Notes: generated from the sequence alone by a model not told the origin. A stretch of 64,000 nucleotides of DNA from Thermoflavimicrobium daqui (GCF_003313465.1 NZ_KZ845664.1:124001-188000), one strand, 5' to 3'. Shown: positions 1-9,826, counted from the stretch's first letter. Numbers and translations: made by a program.

Positions 1-667
1 TCTATCTTGCTATTGGACTGATCCAAGTTCGATATGATAGGGGGCTTTTTATATAAACAAACTGTGTTCGTGGGGATTTCATCAATTGGACAAATTAGAT
101 TTTCATTTATTCAGCTTCTTCCTTTTTATGTGTTCAGTGATTTCTTATTTAATAGAGATTTCCATATTTATAAATAATAACATTATAATATTATATTCTA
201 AAATAGATTCATATATAGTATAATGATAAGTATAAATAATCTAAATATATATAATTGATAATCGAGGTGGTGATTAAAGAAAATAGGGACAAGCCAATTA
301 GAGAAGTTTGGTTAGATGTTGTATCAAGCTCTTTGTCTATATTTTAGAAAGGGAGGGAATTGCTACGATACATGGGATAGATGCCCATTGTGAAAAAATG
401 GATTCTATATATTATGGTCAAGATTAAATCGGACAGACATGATACAACATGGGGTCAAAATCCCGAGTAGGATGAGGTTAAATTAATACACGACTCTATT
501 TATATAAAGAATATTAAAATAGTATGTTTATATACGAAGTTCATAAGGATATGAATCGGGTTTTTATAGCAATTAAACTTGCAATGTTATGAATAGGAAA
601 GAAACATTCATATGAAAAATACTGGATCATCGGTTATCTATGTCCATGTTTTGAGTAGCAGACTGAA
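1..667. other. Intergenic region upstream of chitinase
   Basis: AT-rich, with no gene I can support. A possible 25-codon reading frame starts with GTG at 270 and stops at 347 behind a GAGGTG sequence, with a TATAAT hexamer near 218. Its spacing is poor and it matches nothing I know. A short inverted repeat (TATGAAT at about 587, ATTCATA at about 607) lies upstream of the chitinase start and could be regulatory. Confidence 0.4.
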
Positions 668-2080
668 ATGCATTTGAATAAGCGAAAATCATTAGTTATA
701 ACGACGGTGTTGCTATTGTTACTCATGCTTGTTCCTGTAAGTGCTTTCGCGGCGAATGAGTGGCAGATCAATACTTCGTATCAAGTTGGGGATCAGGTGA
801 CTTATAGTGGAAAGTTATATCAATGTATACAAGCTCATACATCACTCGCGGGATGGGAACCGCCCAATGTACCTGCATTATGGAAATATGTGTCGGATGA
901 TCAAAATGATACCGAGCCTCCTACAGCTCCGACGAATTTAACATCACCAAGTCAATCATCGAGTAGCATTACGCTTTCTTGGTCAGCAGCACAGGATAAT
1001 GTGAGAGTAGCTGCTTACGATATTTATCGTGGTTCTGATAAGGTTGGATCTGCTACAGGGACAGTTTATACAGACTCAGGATTAAAACCAGATACTTCTT
1101 ATATCTACTATGTACAAGCAAGAGATGCAGCCGGAAACGTTTCAGAAGCGAGTAATTCAATCACGGTGAAGACGAAAGAGGCGACAACGCCAGGTCCTAG
1201 TCCATTACCAGATAAAAACTTATTTGTAGGGTATTATGAGTCGTGGAACGAGCCTTGGGATATTGGTGATGATCCTACTAAAGCTCCACTGGCTAATCTA
1301 CCATCAAGCTATAATGTAGTGATGTTAGCGTTTGTGAAGCCAGATATTCAGTATAGTGGGAACCATAATCTTCAAGGTACTGGGCTTGAGTTTTCCTATG
1401 GTGGAGAAATGTTGTATAAAGTCATTCAAGTGTTAAAACAGAGAAATCCAGAGACGAAAGTGATTGCCTCGGTAGGAGGAGCAACTTATTGGAACTGGGA
1501 TAAAGTGAATTTTAAGGATTTAAAACGGTTTGTGGATGACTTTGGTTTAGATGGGATCGACTTAGATTATGAACCAAATCGAAGCTTTGGCTGTAAGCAA
1601 AATAATGGGAAAGTATCTTGTGAGACGGATGCTGAATATGTTTCGCTTATCAAAGGTGCACGGGCAGAATTTCCGAAAGGAAAATATATTCTTGCGGTTA
1701 CACCTTGGGGAGTAGGTGCTTTTGGTGAAGATAAATGGGTGAATGACTTTAAGTTTGAGTCCTCAGGTTCATTTATTAACCCGATGAAACAAGCTGGAGA
1801 TCAAGTTGATTTGGTCAATCCAATGGGGTATAACGCTGGGGTTGACTTTGATCCCAAGAGTGCAGCTGATGCTTTTAAACATTATTTCCAAGGAAAAGTA
1901 GCAATGGGTGCGATGGTTCCTCCAGAAGATTGGGGTGGTCATGTATGGACACCAGAGAAAGCTAGGGATGTTGCCAAATATATGTCCGATCAAAAGTATG
2001 GGGGCATGATGCTTTGGAGTATCCACCGCGACCGAAATAAAGCATTAACCAACGCCATTGCGCAAGGTTTAGGGCTGTAA
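668..2080 (+). CDS. Secreted GH18 chitinase with CBM5/12 and fibronectin type III domains
   Basis: Predicted to hydrolyse beta-1,4 bonds of chitin outside the cell. The protein has 470 residues: an N-terminal signal peptide ending near AFAA (about residue 29), a CBM5/12 chitin-binding module rich in Trp and Tyr (about 31-73), an FN3 linker domain (about 84-170), and a GH18 barrel (about 185-470). The GH18 catalytic motif DGIDLDYE ends at Glu302, the expected acid/base, so the enzyme looks active. The ATG at 668 follows an in-frame stop at 656 and has only a weak ribosome site. A hairpin terminator follows at about 2300. Endo- versus exo-action cannot be told from sequence. Confidence 0.9.
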   Translation: MHLNKRKSLVITTVLLLLLMLVPVSAFAANEWQINTSYQVGDQVTYSGKLYQCIQAHTSLAGWEPPNVPALWKYVSDDQNDTEPPTAPTNLTSPSQSSSSITLSWSAAQDNVRVAAYDIYRGSDKVGSATGTVYTDSGLKPDTSYIYYVQARDAAGNVSEASNSITVKTKEATTPGPSPLPDKNLFVGYYESWNEPWDIGDDPTKAPLANLPSSYNVVMLAFVKPDIQYSGNHNLQGTGLEFSYGGEMLYKVIQVLKQRNPETKVIASVGGATYWNWDKVNFKDLKRFVDDFGLDGIDLDYEPNRSFGCKQNNGKVSCETDAEYVSLIKGARAEFPKGKYILAVTPWGVGAFGEDKWVNDFKFESSGSFINPMKQAGDQVDLVNPMGYNAGVDFDPKSAADAFKHYFQGKVAMGAMVPPEDWGGHVWTPEKARDVAKYMSDQKYGGMMLWSIHRDRNKALTNAIAQGLGL

Positions 2081-2299
2081 GATTGAATGGATAGGGATTT
2101 CCTCATCATTGCAAATTCATTTCGAGCAGATCATGGACTTTTTGGTTGCGATGGGTGTTGGTTGTTTTTGATAGGCAGAAACCTGGTAAATAAGCCTGCA
2201 ATATCTCAGAGACTTTTACCATAAGTAAAAAGAGAATAATAAGTGGTCCTTCTGGTTGATATAAAGTAGAATATACCGAAGCTTTATAAGCATATATAA

Positions 2300-2345
2300 A
2301 AAACGCCCCAGTCTTGGTTTATATCAAGAGGCAGGGGCGTTTTGT
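2300..2345. terminator. Bidirectional rho-independent terminator
   Basis: A hairpin with outer arms AAAACGCCCC and GGGGCGTTTT and an inner stem of CTTG and CAAG. It lies between the convergent chitinase and nucleotidase genes and gives a U-run in both directions. Confidence 0.8.
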
Positions 2346-2353
2346 TATGAATA

Positions 2354-3973
2354 TTACTGAGCTAGCTTAATTCGTCCTTCAATCTGAGCTGAGAAAGGTT
2401 GAGGGAGTTGTTTGACATATTCGACAAGTGCGTCCAGATCAGATTGTCCTGTGACTCGATCCGTTCCTTCCTTGAATACAGTAAAATTATCCCCACCATC
2501 CGCTAAGAAGTAGTTAGCTGTAACGGTATATGTTTGGTTTGGATCGATGGGGGTTCCATCTGCTTTTTTCACTTCGATAATCCGGTCATTAGCGGGACGG
2601 TTTGGATCCCATGTGTAGGTTAAGCCGGAAACATGTAAAATATGTGGGCGGTTTGGATCAGAAAATATTTGATTTAGGGCTTGTTTAATTTGTGCACCCG
2701 TTAGTTTCATCGATACTAGATCATTATTAAATGGTTGCACAGTATATAGATCACCGAAAGTGACATCGCCTTCAGGAATATCCGCACGAACCCCACCTGG
2801 ATTCATGAAGGCAAAGTCGGTATTCATTTTCCAGCGCTGAGCATCTGCGATTAGGTTTCCAGCAGCGGATTCACCTGCTTCGTTGGTTTGCTTGGTAATA
2901 GGAACGGAAGCTTTTCCGATCACTTGATTCACAATGGGAGCCACTTTTTGTTGATATTTTTTTACCATGCGATCTACGATTGGATCAGGTGTTACTCCTT
3001 CGTGTTTCGTAAAGACAATTTCGCCTTTTTTCGAGACAACATCTTTCGTCTTCCGGTCGATAATCAAGTCAACATCAGCGATTGCTTTTCCATAGTTTAA
3101 GCCTTGAACGACTAATTTGCCATTAATCGTTCCATTTAGATAGCTATGTGTGTGACCGGAGAAAACGACATCGATTTCTGGATCTAATTTTTTGGTAATG
3201 TCTGCGATACGACCGGTAATCTCTTTGGAATTTTTATCTTCAAAACCACCTTCATGTAGTAAAACCATGATGGATTTAACACCCATTTTCTTTAGCCGTT
3301 TGGCCTCACGGTTGATCGCTTCGACTTCATCGATAAACTCCACATCTTTTACTCCACTGGGAACAACGATTTTAGGTGTTTCAGTGGTTACTGCTCCGAT
3401 GAAGCCAATTGGAATGCCTTTTACACGTTGAATGGTTGAAGGTGGTAAAATAGGTCGCTTACTCTTTTTATCTATCACATTTGCAGCAACATAAGGGAAG
3501 CGGGCACCTTTAAAATAACCTGTTTGAGGGTGATATCCTCCGTAAATCAGGCGTTTCATCTCTTTGAGCCCTTCATCAAACTCATGATTCCCTACTGTTC
3601 CTACGCTTACACCCATTTGATTTAATACTTCAATGGTAGGCTCGTCTTGCAATAGGGCAGAGGTGGGTGGGCTAGCTCCAACTGCATCCCCATTATGAAC
3701 GATGAGAGTATGGGGATTTTGTTTCTGCCGTTCTTTTAAATAAGTTGCCAGATAAGCAGCAGTTCCAGCAGGCTTGCCGTCGACTTTTTGTATAGTATCT
3801 AGCTGACCATGGAAGTCATTCATGCTTAGAATTTGTACTTCTACTTGACGATTTCGTTTGTTGTCAGCATCTTTGGCTGCTGCTTCACTGAAAGGAGTTA
3901 GAAAAGAGGCAGCGAGCAGTGTAAATGTAGTCGCCCCAATGATCCCCATTTTTTTGTGAAATTGAAATTTCAC
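2354..3973 (-). CDS. Secreted 5'-nucleotidase / UDP-sugar hydrolase family protein
   Basis: A two-domain metallophosphoesterase expected to dephosphorylate extracellular nucleotides. The N-terminal calcineurin-like domain shows the metal-binding motifs SMNDFHG, NGDAVG, VGNHEFDEG and SGHTHS. The C-terminal 5'-nucleotidase domain carries the substrate-binding stretch NPGGVRADIPEG and ends with YFLADGGDNF. I choose the GTG at 3973 (protein starts VKFQFHKK) because GGAGAGGTG lies just upstream and a signal peptide follows at once. An ATG 15 codons further upstream would put a poor leader before it. A CcpA cre-like site lies about 190 bp upstream. The same fold occurs in the next minus-strand gene at 5482, but they are not one operon. 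Confidence 0.88.
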   Translation of the reverse strand: MKFQFHKKMGIIGATTFTLLAASFLTPFSEAAAKDADNKRNRQVEVQILSMNDFHGQLDTIQKVDGKPAGTAAYLATYLKERQKQNPHTLIVHNGDAVGASPPTSALLQDEPTIEVLNQMGVSVGTVGNHEFDEGLKEMKRLIYGGYHPQTGYFKGARFPYVAANVIDKKSKRPILPPSTIQRVKGIPIGFIGAVTTETPKIVVPSGVKDVEFIDEVEAINREAKRLKKMGVKSIMVLLHEGGFEDKNSKEITGRIADITKKLDPEIDVVFSGHTHSYLNGTINGKLVVQGLNYGKAIADVDLIIDRKTKDVVSKKGEIVFTKHEGVTPDPIVDRMVKKYQQKVAPIVNQVIGKASVPITKQTNEAGESAAGNLIADAQRWKMNTDFAFMNPGGVRADIPEGDVTFGDLYTVQPFNNDLVSMKLTGAQIKQALNQIFSDPNRPHILHVSGLTYTWDPNRPANDRIIEVKKADGTPIDPNQTYTVTANYFLADGGDNFTVFKEGTDRVTGQSDLDALVEYVKQLPQPFSAQIEGRIKLAQ

Positions 3974-4018
3974 ACAATTCACCTCTCCAATATAGATAAA
4001 TATTTGTATAAACCCCAT

Positions 4019-4422
4019 TTTAAGGATAGTTTGTATAGGGTCTGTTTAGATTATATAAAGAAACAATTTAATTTTGCAAATGGATTTGTATTTTATGTCG
4101 ATGTTAAATGGTATCTAAAGTCAGAAAGATATTTTATAATGGTGAGTGTTTAATAGGCCATGATTGAAAGCGGTTTCAAAAAATACATTTAGGGAAATAG
4201 AATGCAGTGACATATTTGTTTTGCTGTTTTAAAAGGAATAAAGGTAAGTATTCCAACCATTTATTGGATAATAAATGCTATTTTAGTAAAATATCAAAAG
4301 GAACAGCAGATAATTAATGATTATATCCATTATTTAATAAATAGTCATGCGAAATAATATAATGAATATATTTGGTATAACAATGATTAGTTGCTTTCTT
4401 CGAAGAGAGGAGTCAATATAAA
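4019..4422. other. Intergenic region between divergent genes
   Basis: About 400 bp of AT-rich DNA between the minus-strand nucleotidase and the plus-strand serine hydrolase. It contains a cre-like palindrome at 4165 and AT-rich promoter-like stretches. I see no gene. Confidence 0.5.
4165..4178. promoter_or_regulatory. CcpA catabolite-responsive element (cre)
   Basis: The 14-mer TGAAAGCGGTTTCA is a perfect match to the cre consensus TGWNANCGNTNWCA and is palindromic. It lies between divergent genes, about 190 bp upstream of the secreted nucleotidase start and about 245 bp upstream of the serine hydrolase. It could place either under carbon catabolite control. Confidence 0.6.
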
Positions 4423-5217
4423 ATGGATATCACTTTATTGGAAACGCAAATAAAAAAATATGTAGACTCTTTTGATGGAAAAGTAGGAGTGGCGATTCAA
4501 ACCGAAGCAGGCTCCATTCACTATCGTGAACATGAACCTTTTTTAGCAGCAAGTTTAATCAAAATACCCATTATGATTGAAGCATATCGCCAAGTACAAG
4601 CAGGAAGGTTGGACTTATATCAATTATATAAAGTTCCATCCAATCAACGTGTAGGAGGGTCAGGTGTTTTATTTAATTTAGGAGAGGAAATTCATGTTTC
4701 TTTACAAGATTTAATTTCGTTGATGATTATGATATCTGATAATACAGCAACCAATTTCATTATTGACCAAATTGGTATTGATACAGTGAATGACTTGGCA
4801 TCAGAATTAAAATGCGATCAGACCATGCTAGGAAGAAAACTCATGGATTATACCGCCAAAAAAAGAGGATTTGAAAACTTTACTTCCGCATATGATATGG
4901 TCCATTTTTTTAAGGAAATGGTCGAGGGAAATAGCCTTCATCCTGAATATAAGCGCCTAATATTAAAGTCATTACGTGCTCAACAGTTTCAAAGTAAGCT
5001 ACCAGGAAAATTTCTCGATGATCTAGGTGAGGGAGATTTTATCGCTCATAAAACAGGAGAGATGACGAACTATGAGCATGATGCAGGAATTTTATCTGTT
5101 GGTGGAAAAGTGGCTTATATTGCTGTGCTAACGTCAGATGGACCTGATGCATTTACACGAAGAACATTGATTGCAGATATTGGGAAAGCGGTATTTGACT
5201 TTATGAAAAGGGGATAG
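4423..5217 (+). CDS. Class A beta-lactamase-like serine hydrolase
   Basis: A 264-residue protein of the penicillin-recognising serine hydrolase fold. The S-x-x-K motif SLIK gives nucleophile Ser44 and Lys47. The SDN motif appears in SDNTATN, and the KTG motif in HKTGE near residue 209. These are the three active-site boxes of class A beta-lactamases. There is no signal peptide or lipobox: the protein starts MDITLLETQIKK, which is odd for a beta-lactamase and suggests a cytoplasmic esterase/peptidase-like role or a mis-set start. An upstream ribosome site AGAGAGGAG supports the ATG. Real beta-lactam hydrolysis cannot be inferred. Confidence 0.8.
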   Translation: MDITLLETQIKKYVDSFDGKVGVAIQTEAGSIHYREHEPFLAASLIKIPIMIEAYRQVQAGRLDLYQLYKVPSNQRVGGSGVLFNLGEEIHVSLQDLISLMIMISDNTATNFIIDQIGIDTVNDLASELKCDQTMLGRKLMDYTAKKRGFENFTSAYDMVHFFKEMVEGNSLHPEYKRLILKSLRAQQFQSKLPGKFLDDLGEGDFIAHKTGEMTNYEHDAGILSVGGKVAYIAVLTSDGPDAFTRRTLIADIGKAVFDFMKRG

Positions 5218-5234
5218 TGAAACATAGGAAGAAA

Positions 5235-5291
5235 TGCCATTTGTGATTTGATTGATAAATTGTAGGTCAAATCATAGATGGCTTTTTTTGA
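5235..5291 (+). terminator. Rho-independent terminator
   Basis: A long stem pairing GCCAT and GATTTGA with TCAAATC and ATGGC, followed by a run of seven T, directly after the serine hydrolase gene. Confidence 0.75.
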
Positions 5292-5425
5292 TTTGTAACG
5301 ATTTATAGAGAATTTGATATGATGATGGGGACGTAGGTGGATTGATCTGCTTTTTAGGTTGGACATTGACAAGAAGCATGGGGTTATTTTCAAGAAAAAA
5401 GAAAGATGTAGAGGTATAATCATTC

Positions 5426-5467
5426 AAACAAACGCCTAAAGATAGCTAGCTCTTTAGGCGTTTGTTT
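5426..5467. terminator. Bidirectional rho-independent terminator
   Basis: A perfect stem AACGCCTAAAGA paired with TCTTTAGGCGTT around an 8-nt loop, with flanking A and T runs. It terminates the minus-strand phosphodiesterase gene. Confidence 0.8.
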
Positions 5468-5481
5468 CGATTCTTAAAGAT

Positions 5482-7182
5482 TTAATCCACTTTTCCACCG
5501 ATTACTTTCCAGTTATGATCTACTTGTGCTGAAATGGTTTTATGCTTGCGAATATAGTCTGTAATCAAGTCGGTCATTTCCACTTGAATATCTTTGACAA
5601 CAGGCTTTCCAGCAAACATTTTATAATTTCCTCCACCTGAAGCTCGGTAGTTATTCATAACAACCTCATAATCTTTATCCATCTGAATCGGATTACCATC
5701 CATGTCTTTCAGTTCGACGATTCGGCTACCCTCTGGTTTAGAAACATCGATGGTGTAGCGGATTCCTTCCCACATGTCATAGTTATAATGTTGGACTTTA
5801 GGGCTGATAAACTTAGGATTCACTTCGACGGGCTGATTGCCACTATTTTGCTTAAAGTAAGTTGCAGTTTGTTCTAATGCGTCTTTGATATCTTTTCCTT
5901 TGACTTTAAGAACTTGTAAAGTATTCGAATAAACATAAGTGCTTAATACATTGCGTAAGGTAATGTTTTTGGGGAATCCGGTAGCTTCATTATTAAATAA
6001 AGCAGTGGATGAGATTTTGGCACCACTTTCTTCCATTTGGATTCGATTGATTAGTTCGATAATCGCTGTATCATGTGTACGAGTGCTGTGATGATCTTTA
6101 ATCGTAAGATCCCCCTCAGCTTGACCAATTACTTCATCCAACATTTTTTGGGTATTTTGTTCATAAGTTTGGGTGAGTTTTAAAACTTCTGGATCTGGCT
6201 TTGCTTTTTCTGCTTCTAATAGTTTGGCCTTTTTATTGGTAACAGTCCAACGGTTATTTTCTTTCTTTAAGTCTAAATCAACAACAGAAAGATGGGATCC
6301 CCATTTATTAGGCTCGGTGATTAATACCCCATTTACTCTGAAATCATCAATAGGAGTATGCATATGTCCTGCAAGAATGACATCAATTCCTTTCACTTGG
6401 GTAGCTAGTTGATAAACTTGGTTTTCCCCATCGGTTTGGCTAGAAGCTTCGATTTTTCCCTCTTTGGTTTTGGTGTGTTCTAAGCCTCCATGATAAGAGA
6501 CAAAGATTACGTCTGCTTTTTCTTTTTCTTTCATAATCGGAATCCATTTTTTTGCTGTTTCAACTACATCATGGAAGTCAAGATGCTTAATGTTGTCAGG
6601 TCTTTCCCAATTAGGTACTTTTTGTGTAGTAAGACCCAATACACCTACACGAACTCCATTTTTCATAGGGATGATTTGGTAAGGTTTCGTATATACTTCC
6701 GATGTTCCATTTTTGACGGTATTTGCAGATAGCCACGGAAATTTGGCCTCCTTCATGGCTTTTTCCATAATTTTTGGACCATAATTATATTCGTGATTTC
6801 CGATAGCCATCGCACTGTATCGAAGATGATTCATCGTTAGCATCATCGGGTCGATGGGTTTATTATCGACGTAAGCATGATGGTATTCGAGTGGCGAACC
6901 TTGAATCGTATCGCCACTATCCAAAAGAAGTGCCTCGGGGTTTTTCTTACGTACATCTTTGACAAGAGTGGCAATCTTGGCAAGTCCAATGTCAGCAGGC
7001 TTGTTTGTTCCATAATCGATTGGGGTGACATATCCATGTAGATCACTGGTAGACATAATCGTGAGATGGGTAGTTTGTGTCTTCTCTGTTTGAGTTGTGG
7101 ATGGTTGGCAACCTAGTAGCGTGATTGAGGATAGGAGAGTGCCGCACGCAACCATTCTCAAAGTGCGAACTGTTTTTTTCAT
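5482..7182 (-). CDS. Lipoprotein 2',3'-cyclic-nucleotide phosphodiesterase / 3'-nucleotidase
   Basis: A CpdB/YfkN-type bifunctional enzyme, predicted to degrade extracellular cyclic nucleotides and 3'-nucleotides, anchored outside the membrane. The N-terminus has a lipoprotein signal peptide with lipobox LLGC. The calcineurin-like domain shows TSDLHG, DSGDTIQGS, IGNHEYNYG and AGHMHTP. The C-terminal 5'-nucleotidase-like domain includes NEATGFP and the end motif YRASGGGNY. The length of 566 residues corresponds to a single catalytic unit rather than the long double-unit YfkN. The start ATG at 7182 has AGGAAGAC upstream. Lgt, encoded later in this window at 58919, would lipidate such proteins. 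Confidence 0.88.
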   Translation of the reverse strand: MKKTVRTLRMVACGTLLSSITLLGCQPSTTQTEKTQTTHLTIMSTSDLHGYVTPIDYGTNKPADIGLAKIATLVKDVRKKNPEALLLDSGDTIQGSPLEYHHAYVDNKPIDPMMLTMNHLRYSAMAIGNHEYNYGPKIMEKAMKEAKFPWLSANTVKNGTSEVYTKPYQIIPMKNGVRVGVLGLTTQKVPNWERPDNIKHLDFHDVVETAKKWIPIMKEKEKADVIFVSYHGGLEHTKTKEGKIEASSQTDGENQVYQLATQVKGIDVILAGHMHTPIDDFRVNGVLITEPNKWGSHLSVVDLDLKKENNRWTVTNKKAKLLEAEKAKPDPEVLKLTQTYEQNTQKMLDEVIGQAEGDLTIKDHHSTRTHDTAIIELINRIQMEESGAKISSTALFNNEATGFPKNITLRNVLSTYVYSNTLQVLKVKGKDIKDALEQTATYFKQNSGNQPVEVNPKFISPKVQHYNYDMWEGIRYTIDVSKPEGSRIVELKDMDGNPIQMDKDYEVVMNNYRASGGGNYKMFAGKPVVKDIQVEMTDLITDYIRKHKTISAQVDHNWKVIGGKVD

Positions 7183-7283
7183 ACCGTTGTCTTCCTTTCT
7201 TTACTGGCTTTGTTGTTGAAAAGGTTAAAACATTGTAAAATCATTTCAAATAAATCTAACTGAATCATATAGGAGTGAACAAG

Positions 7284-7622
7284 ATGTCTTCAATTACTTA
7301 TGAAGATTTTGCTAAAGTGGAGCTGCGTGTCGGTAAAATCATCCAAGCTGAACCTTTTCCTAAAGCGAGAAAGCCGGCTTATAAACTATGGATTGATTTT
7401 GGGAAAGAAATAGGAACGAAAAAGACCAGTGCTCAAATTACCGACTTATATCAATTGGACGAGCTTATGGGGAAAAAAGTGATTGCCGTGACCAATTTTC
7501 CAGCAAAACAAATTGCCGACTTTATGTCAGAAGTATTAGTACTAGGGGTCGCGACTGAAGCAGGAGCCGTATCGTTGCTTCAGATTGATCATGATGTACC
7601 ACTGGGCAATCGAGTATATTAG
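7284..7622 (+). CDS. csaA: CsaA, tRNA-binding-domain chaperone-like protein
   Basis: A 112-residue stand-alone tRNA-binding (EMAP/OB-fold) domain protein. CsaA of Bacillus is an export-related chaperone, and its OB fold resembles the C-terminal domain of methionyl-tRNA synthetase. Family landmarks are VELRVGKI, NFPAKQIADFMSEVLVLG and the end motif PLGNRVY. I set the start at ATG 7284 because AGGAG lies 8 nt upstream. A GTG nine bases earlier overlaps that ribosome site. The gene appears monocistronic. Confidence 0.88.
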   Translation: MSSITYEDFAKVELRVGKIIQAEPFPKARKPAYKLWIDFGKEIGTKKTSAQITDLYQLDELMGKKVIAVTNFPAKQIADFMSEVLVLGVATEAGAVSLLQIDHDVPLGNRVY

Positions 7623-8286
7623 TTATTTGGATAAATTTTAATAATTCTCCCCTTTATATTGTAAATATGAGTAAATTTTTATTTTATATAAAATGAAATG
7701 AAGGAGTAACATGGCATTTTTGGACCATGTTACTCTTTTATATAGGGCTATCTCTGCACTGTTTCGGTAAACGATGCTGCCATCCTGACGAGTAAAGAGG
7801 ATTTTGACGATACGGTTTTAGATAGTGGGCGTATTCACCTTTCCAACTGAAAGAAATATCTACTCAAAATCTGATTATACCTTAAATTGCGTAATTCGGA
7901 TATTTTCTAGAGATTAAAAATATCGATCAAGGCCAAAAGACATAACTTTTTAATACCCATCAGTAAAATATTTTTAAACTAGATAAGAATTAAATATATA
8001 AATATTAGCGATAAATACATTTCAATATATTAATAATTTTATAAATAAAAGGTTATAAACAATTTTAATTAATATATCTACTATTTTTAATAGTCGGGGT
8101 GTAAATATGAATATGTTTTTTGGTAAAATAGAAGCTACTTTAACCATTTAGAAGTAAAATTCTGTTTTAGACCCAATCCACATTGTTCTTGTTGGAAGGC
8201 ATTTCATTTTTGGATCACTATTCTATCAATATATGATGCGTAGTATACTTAATTTAGTATAAATAGGCAAAATGAGAGGGATTACC
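7623..8286. other. Intergenic region, AT-rich
   Basis: About 660 bp without a supported gene. It contains a terminator near 7702. A less AT-rich stretch (about 7745-7860) on the minus strand could be translated into a short peptide including RIVKILFTRQDGSIVY before stops, possibly a gene remnant I do not recognise. The rest is strongly AT-rich. Confidence 0.4.
7702..7742 (+). terminator. Rho-independent terminator
   Basis: Stem GAGTAACATGG paired with CCATGTTACTC around a short loop, followed by TTTTA. It lies 80 bp after csaA. Confidence 0.75.
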
Positions 8287-9678
8287 ATGCAAAACTATTA
8301 TCAAAGTTTAGGTATCTATCCAGATGACACCTCTAATAAAAGTGAAAAACAACTACGTAGCGCTGCAGGATCAGGTGATATCGAGTCCATTCGTGACTTG
8401 GGAATCAGGCTGATGATAGAAGGGCAGCGTTGGCTTAAAGAAGCAGCAGAACAAGGCGATTTGATAGCGATGGAAGCTTATGGGCAGTTGCTCATAGCAA
8501 TGGGGCAGAAAAAGCAAGGGAAGAAATGGATAAAAATTGTAGCGAATAAAGTTGATAAAACCAAATGTACGGAACAGATGAGAAAGTTAGGAGAAGTTTT
8601 GTTACGAATCGGTCTTAAAGAACAAGGTTGGGAATGGCTTGAAGAAGCTGCAGATCTTGGTGATATTGGAACCATGAAGTATCTTGGAGAGCAATTTATT
8701 CATCAAGGAAATACGCGACGGGGCAAAAAATGGCTGGAAAAAGCGATTGGCTTGGGTGATATCGAAGCGATGAAAATGTTAGGACGGCATTGTATTCAGA
8801 TTGATGATCGGAATCTCCCCAGCGAAAAAGGGTTGGAATGGCTTCGGATGGCTGCGCAGCTTGGTGATATCGAAGCGATGAAGATTCTGGGGAAATATTT
8901 ATTTACGGGTTCTGCTGTAAAAGTCGTCCGTTTTGAAAAAGAGGGGAAACGCTGGTTACGTAAAGCAGCAGAATTAGGTGATGTTGAAGCGATGAAAACC
9001 CTAGGTGAAAACTTAGTCATTGGTGGAGCTGTCAAGAAAGATGCAGTTGAAGGGAAGAAATGGCTGGTTAAAGTAGCAGAACGAGGGGACATCGATGCTA
9101 GAGAGAATCTAGGCGAATACTTGATTAATGGAATTTTTCTTAAAAAAGATATCGAAGAAGGGAAGAAATGGTTACTGAAAGCAGCGGAAGATGGAAGTGA
9201 GGTAGCAAAGCGAGAGCTCGCTCTTCGTTTATTTTTTGTAGAAGAGGATAAAGACGGAGAAGGAAGGAAGTGGTTGGAAAAAGCTGCTGAGACGGGTGAA
9301 ATCTTAAGTATGGGTCTTTTAGGGAACGAATTGTTAGAAGCTGGCGAGAAAGAAGCCGGGATGAAGTGGTTAAAAGAAGCATACCGTCGCATTACAGCGG
9401 GATTTTTCCCCTTTGGTCGCAGATATGGCCAATATCTCTTGTTTGAAAAAGAGGGCTATAAAGACCATGAACTCATGTCTGCGCGCATTAATGCCGAAAA
9501 TGGAAAAATGGCTTTGAAACGAGATGCCCATTTAGGCGATATCGAGTCAATGCGTATTTTAGGGCAAGTTTATATGGAGCAGGGTGATGAAGAAGAAGGA
9601 AACAAATGGGCTCGTCTAGCAGAGCTTTTCGAAAAAATTAAGTTCATCGTGGAAGAAGATAAAAAATCGAAAAAATAG
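8287..9678 (+). CDS. Sel1-like repeat protein
   Basis: About 463 residues made almost entirely of Sel1/TPR-like helical repeats. The recurring pattern is KxWLxKAAExGDxEAMxxLGxxL, seen at least nine times. Such proteins are scaffolds for protein-protein interactions, and the partner is unknown. I choose ATG 8287 because GAGAGGG sits six bases upstream; an ATG at 8272 overlaps that site. It has no signal peptide or membrane segment, so it is probably cytoplasmic. The next gene encodes a shorter paralogue, which suggests tandem duplication or a shared process. Confidence 0.8.
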   Translation: MQNYYQSLGIYPDDTSNKSEKQLRSAAGSGDIESIRDLGIRLMIEGQRWLKEAAEQGDLIAMEAYGQLLIAMGQKKQGKKWIKIVANKVDKTKCTEQMRKLGEVLLRIGLKEQGWEWLEEAADLGDIGTMKYLGEQFIHQGNTRRGKKWLEKAIGLGDIEAMKMLGRHCIQIDDRNLPSEKGLEWLRMAAQLGDIEAMKILGKYLFTGSAVKVVRFEKEGKRWLRKAAELGDVEAMKTLGENLVIGGAVKKDAVEGKKWLVKVAERGDIDARENLGEYLINGIFLKKDIEEGKKWLLKAAEDGSEVAKRELALRLFFVEEDKDGEGRKWLEKAAETGEILSMGLLGNELLEAGEKEAGMKWLKEAYRRITAGFFPFGRRYGQYLLFEKEGYKDHELMSARINAENGKMALKRDAHLGDIESMRILGQVYMEQGDEEEGNKWARLAELFEKIKFIVEEDKKSKK

Positions 9679-9689
9679 ATAGTCAAAAT

Positions 9690-9732
9690 AATGGCATCCT
9701 TATCTTTTAGTAGAAGGGATGCTCTTTTTTTC
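9690..9732 (+). terminator. Rho-independent terminator
   Basis: Hairpin between GCATCC and GGGATGC followed by a run of seven T, immediately after the first Sel1-repeat gene. Confidence 0.7.
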
Positions 9733-9826
9733 ACAAAAAAATAGGAAGGTATGTACAGATTGCTTCTATCAAGTTAAGGGTAAGGAGAAAATAGAAACCT
9801 CTTAATCAATGAAAAGGTGATTGGGA

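Noticed and set aside
270-347. 25-codon GTG frame near the window start as a secreted peptide gene
   Set aside because: The ribosome site touches the start codon, there is no signal sequence, and no resemblance to known peptides.
8796-9392. Long minus-strand frame opposite the Sel1-repeat gene
   Set aside because: A shadow of a repetitive, strongly coding plus-strand gene, with low-complexity Ser/Phe-rich product and no ribosome site.
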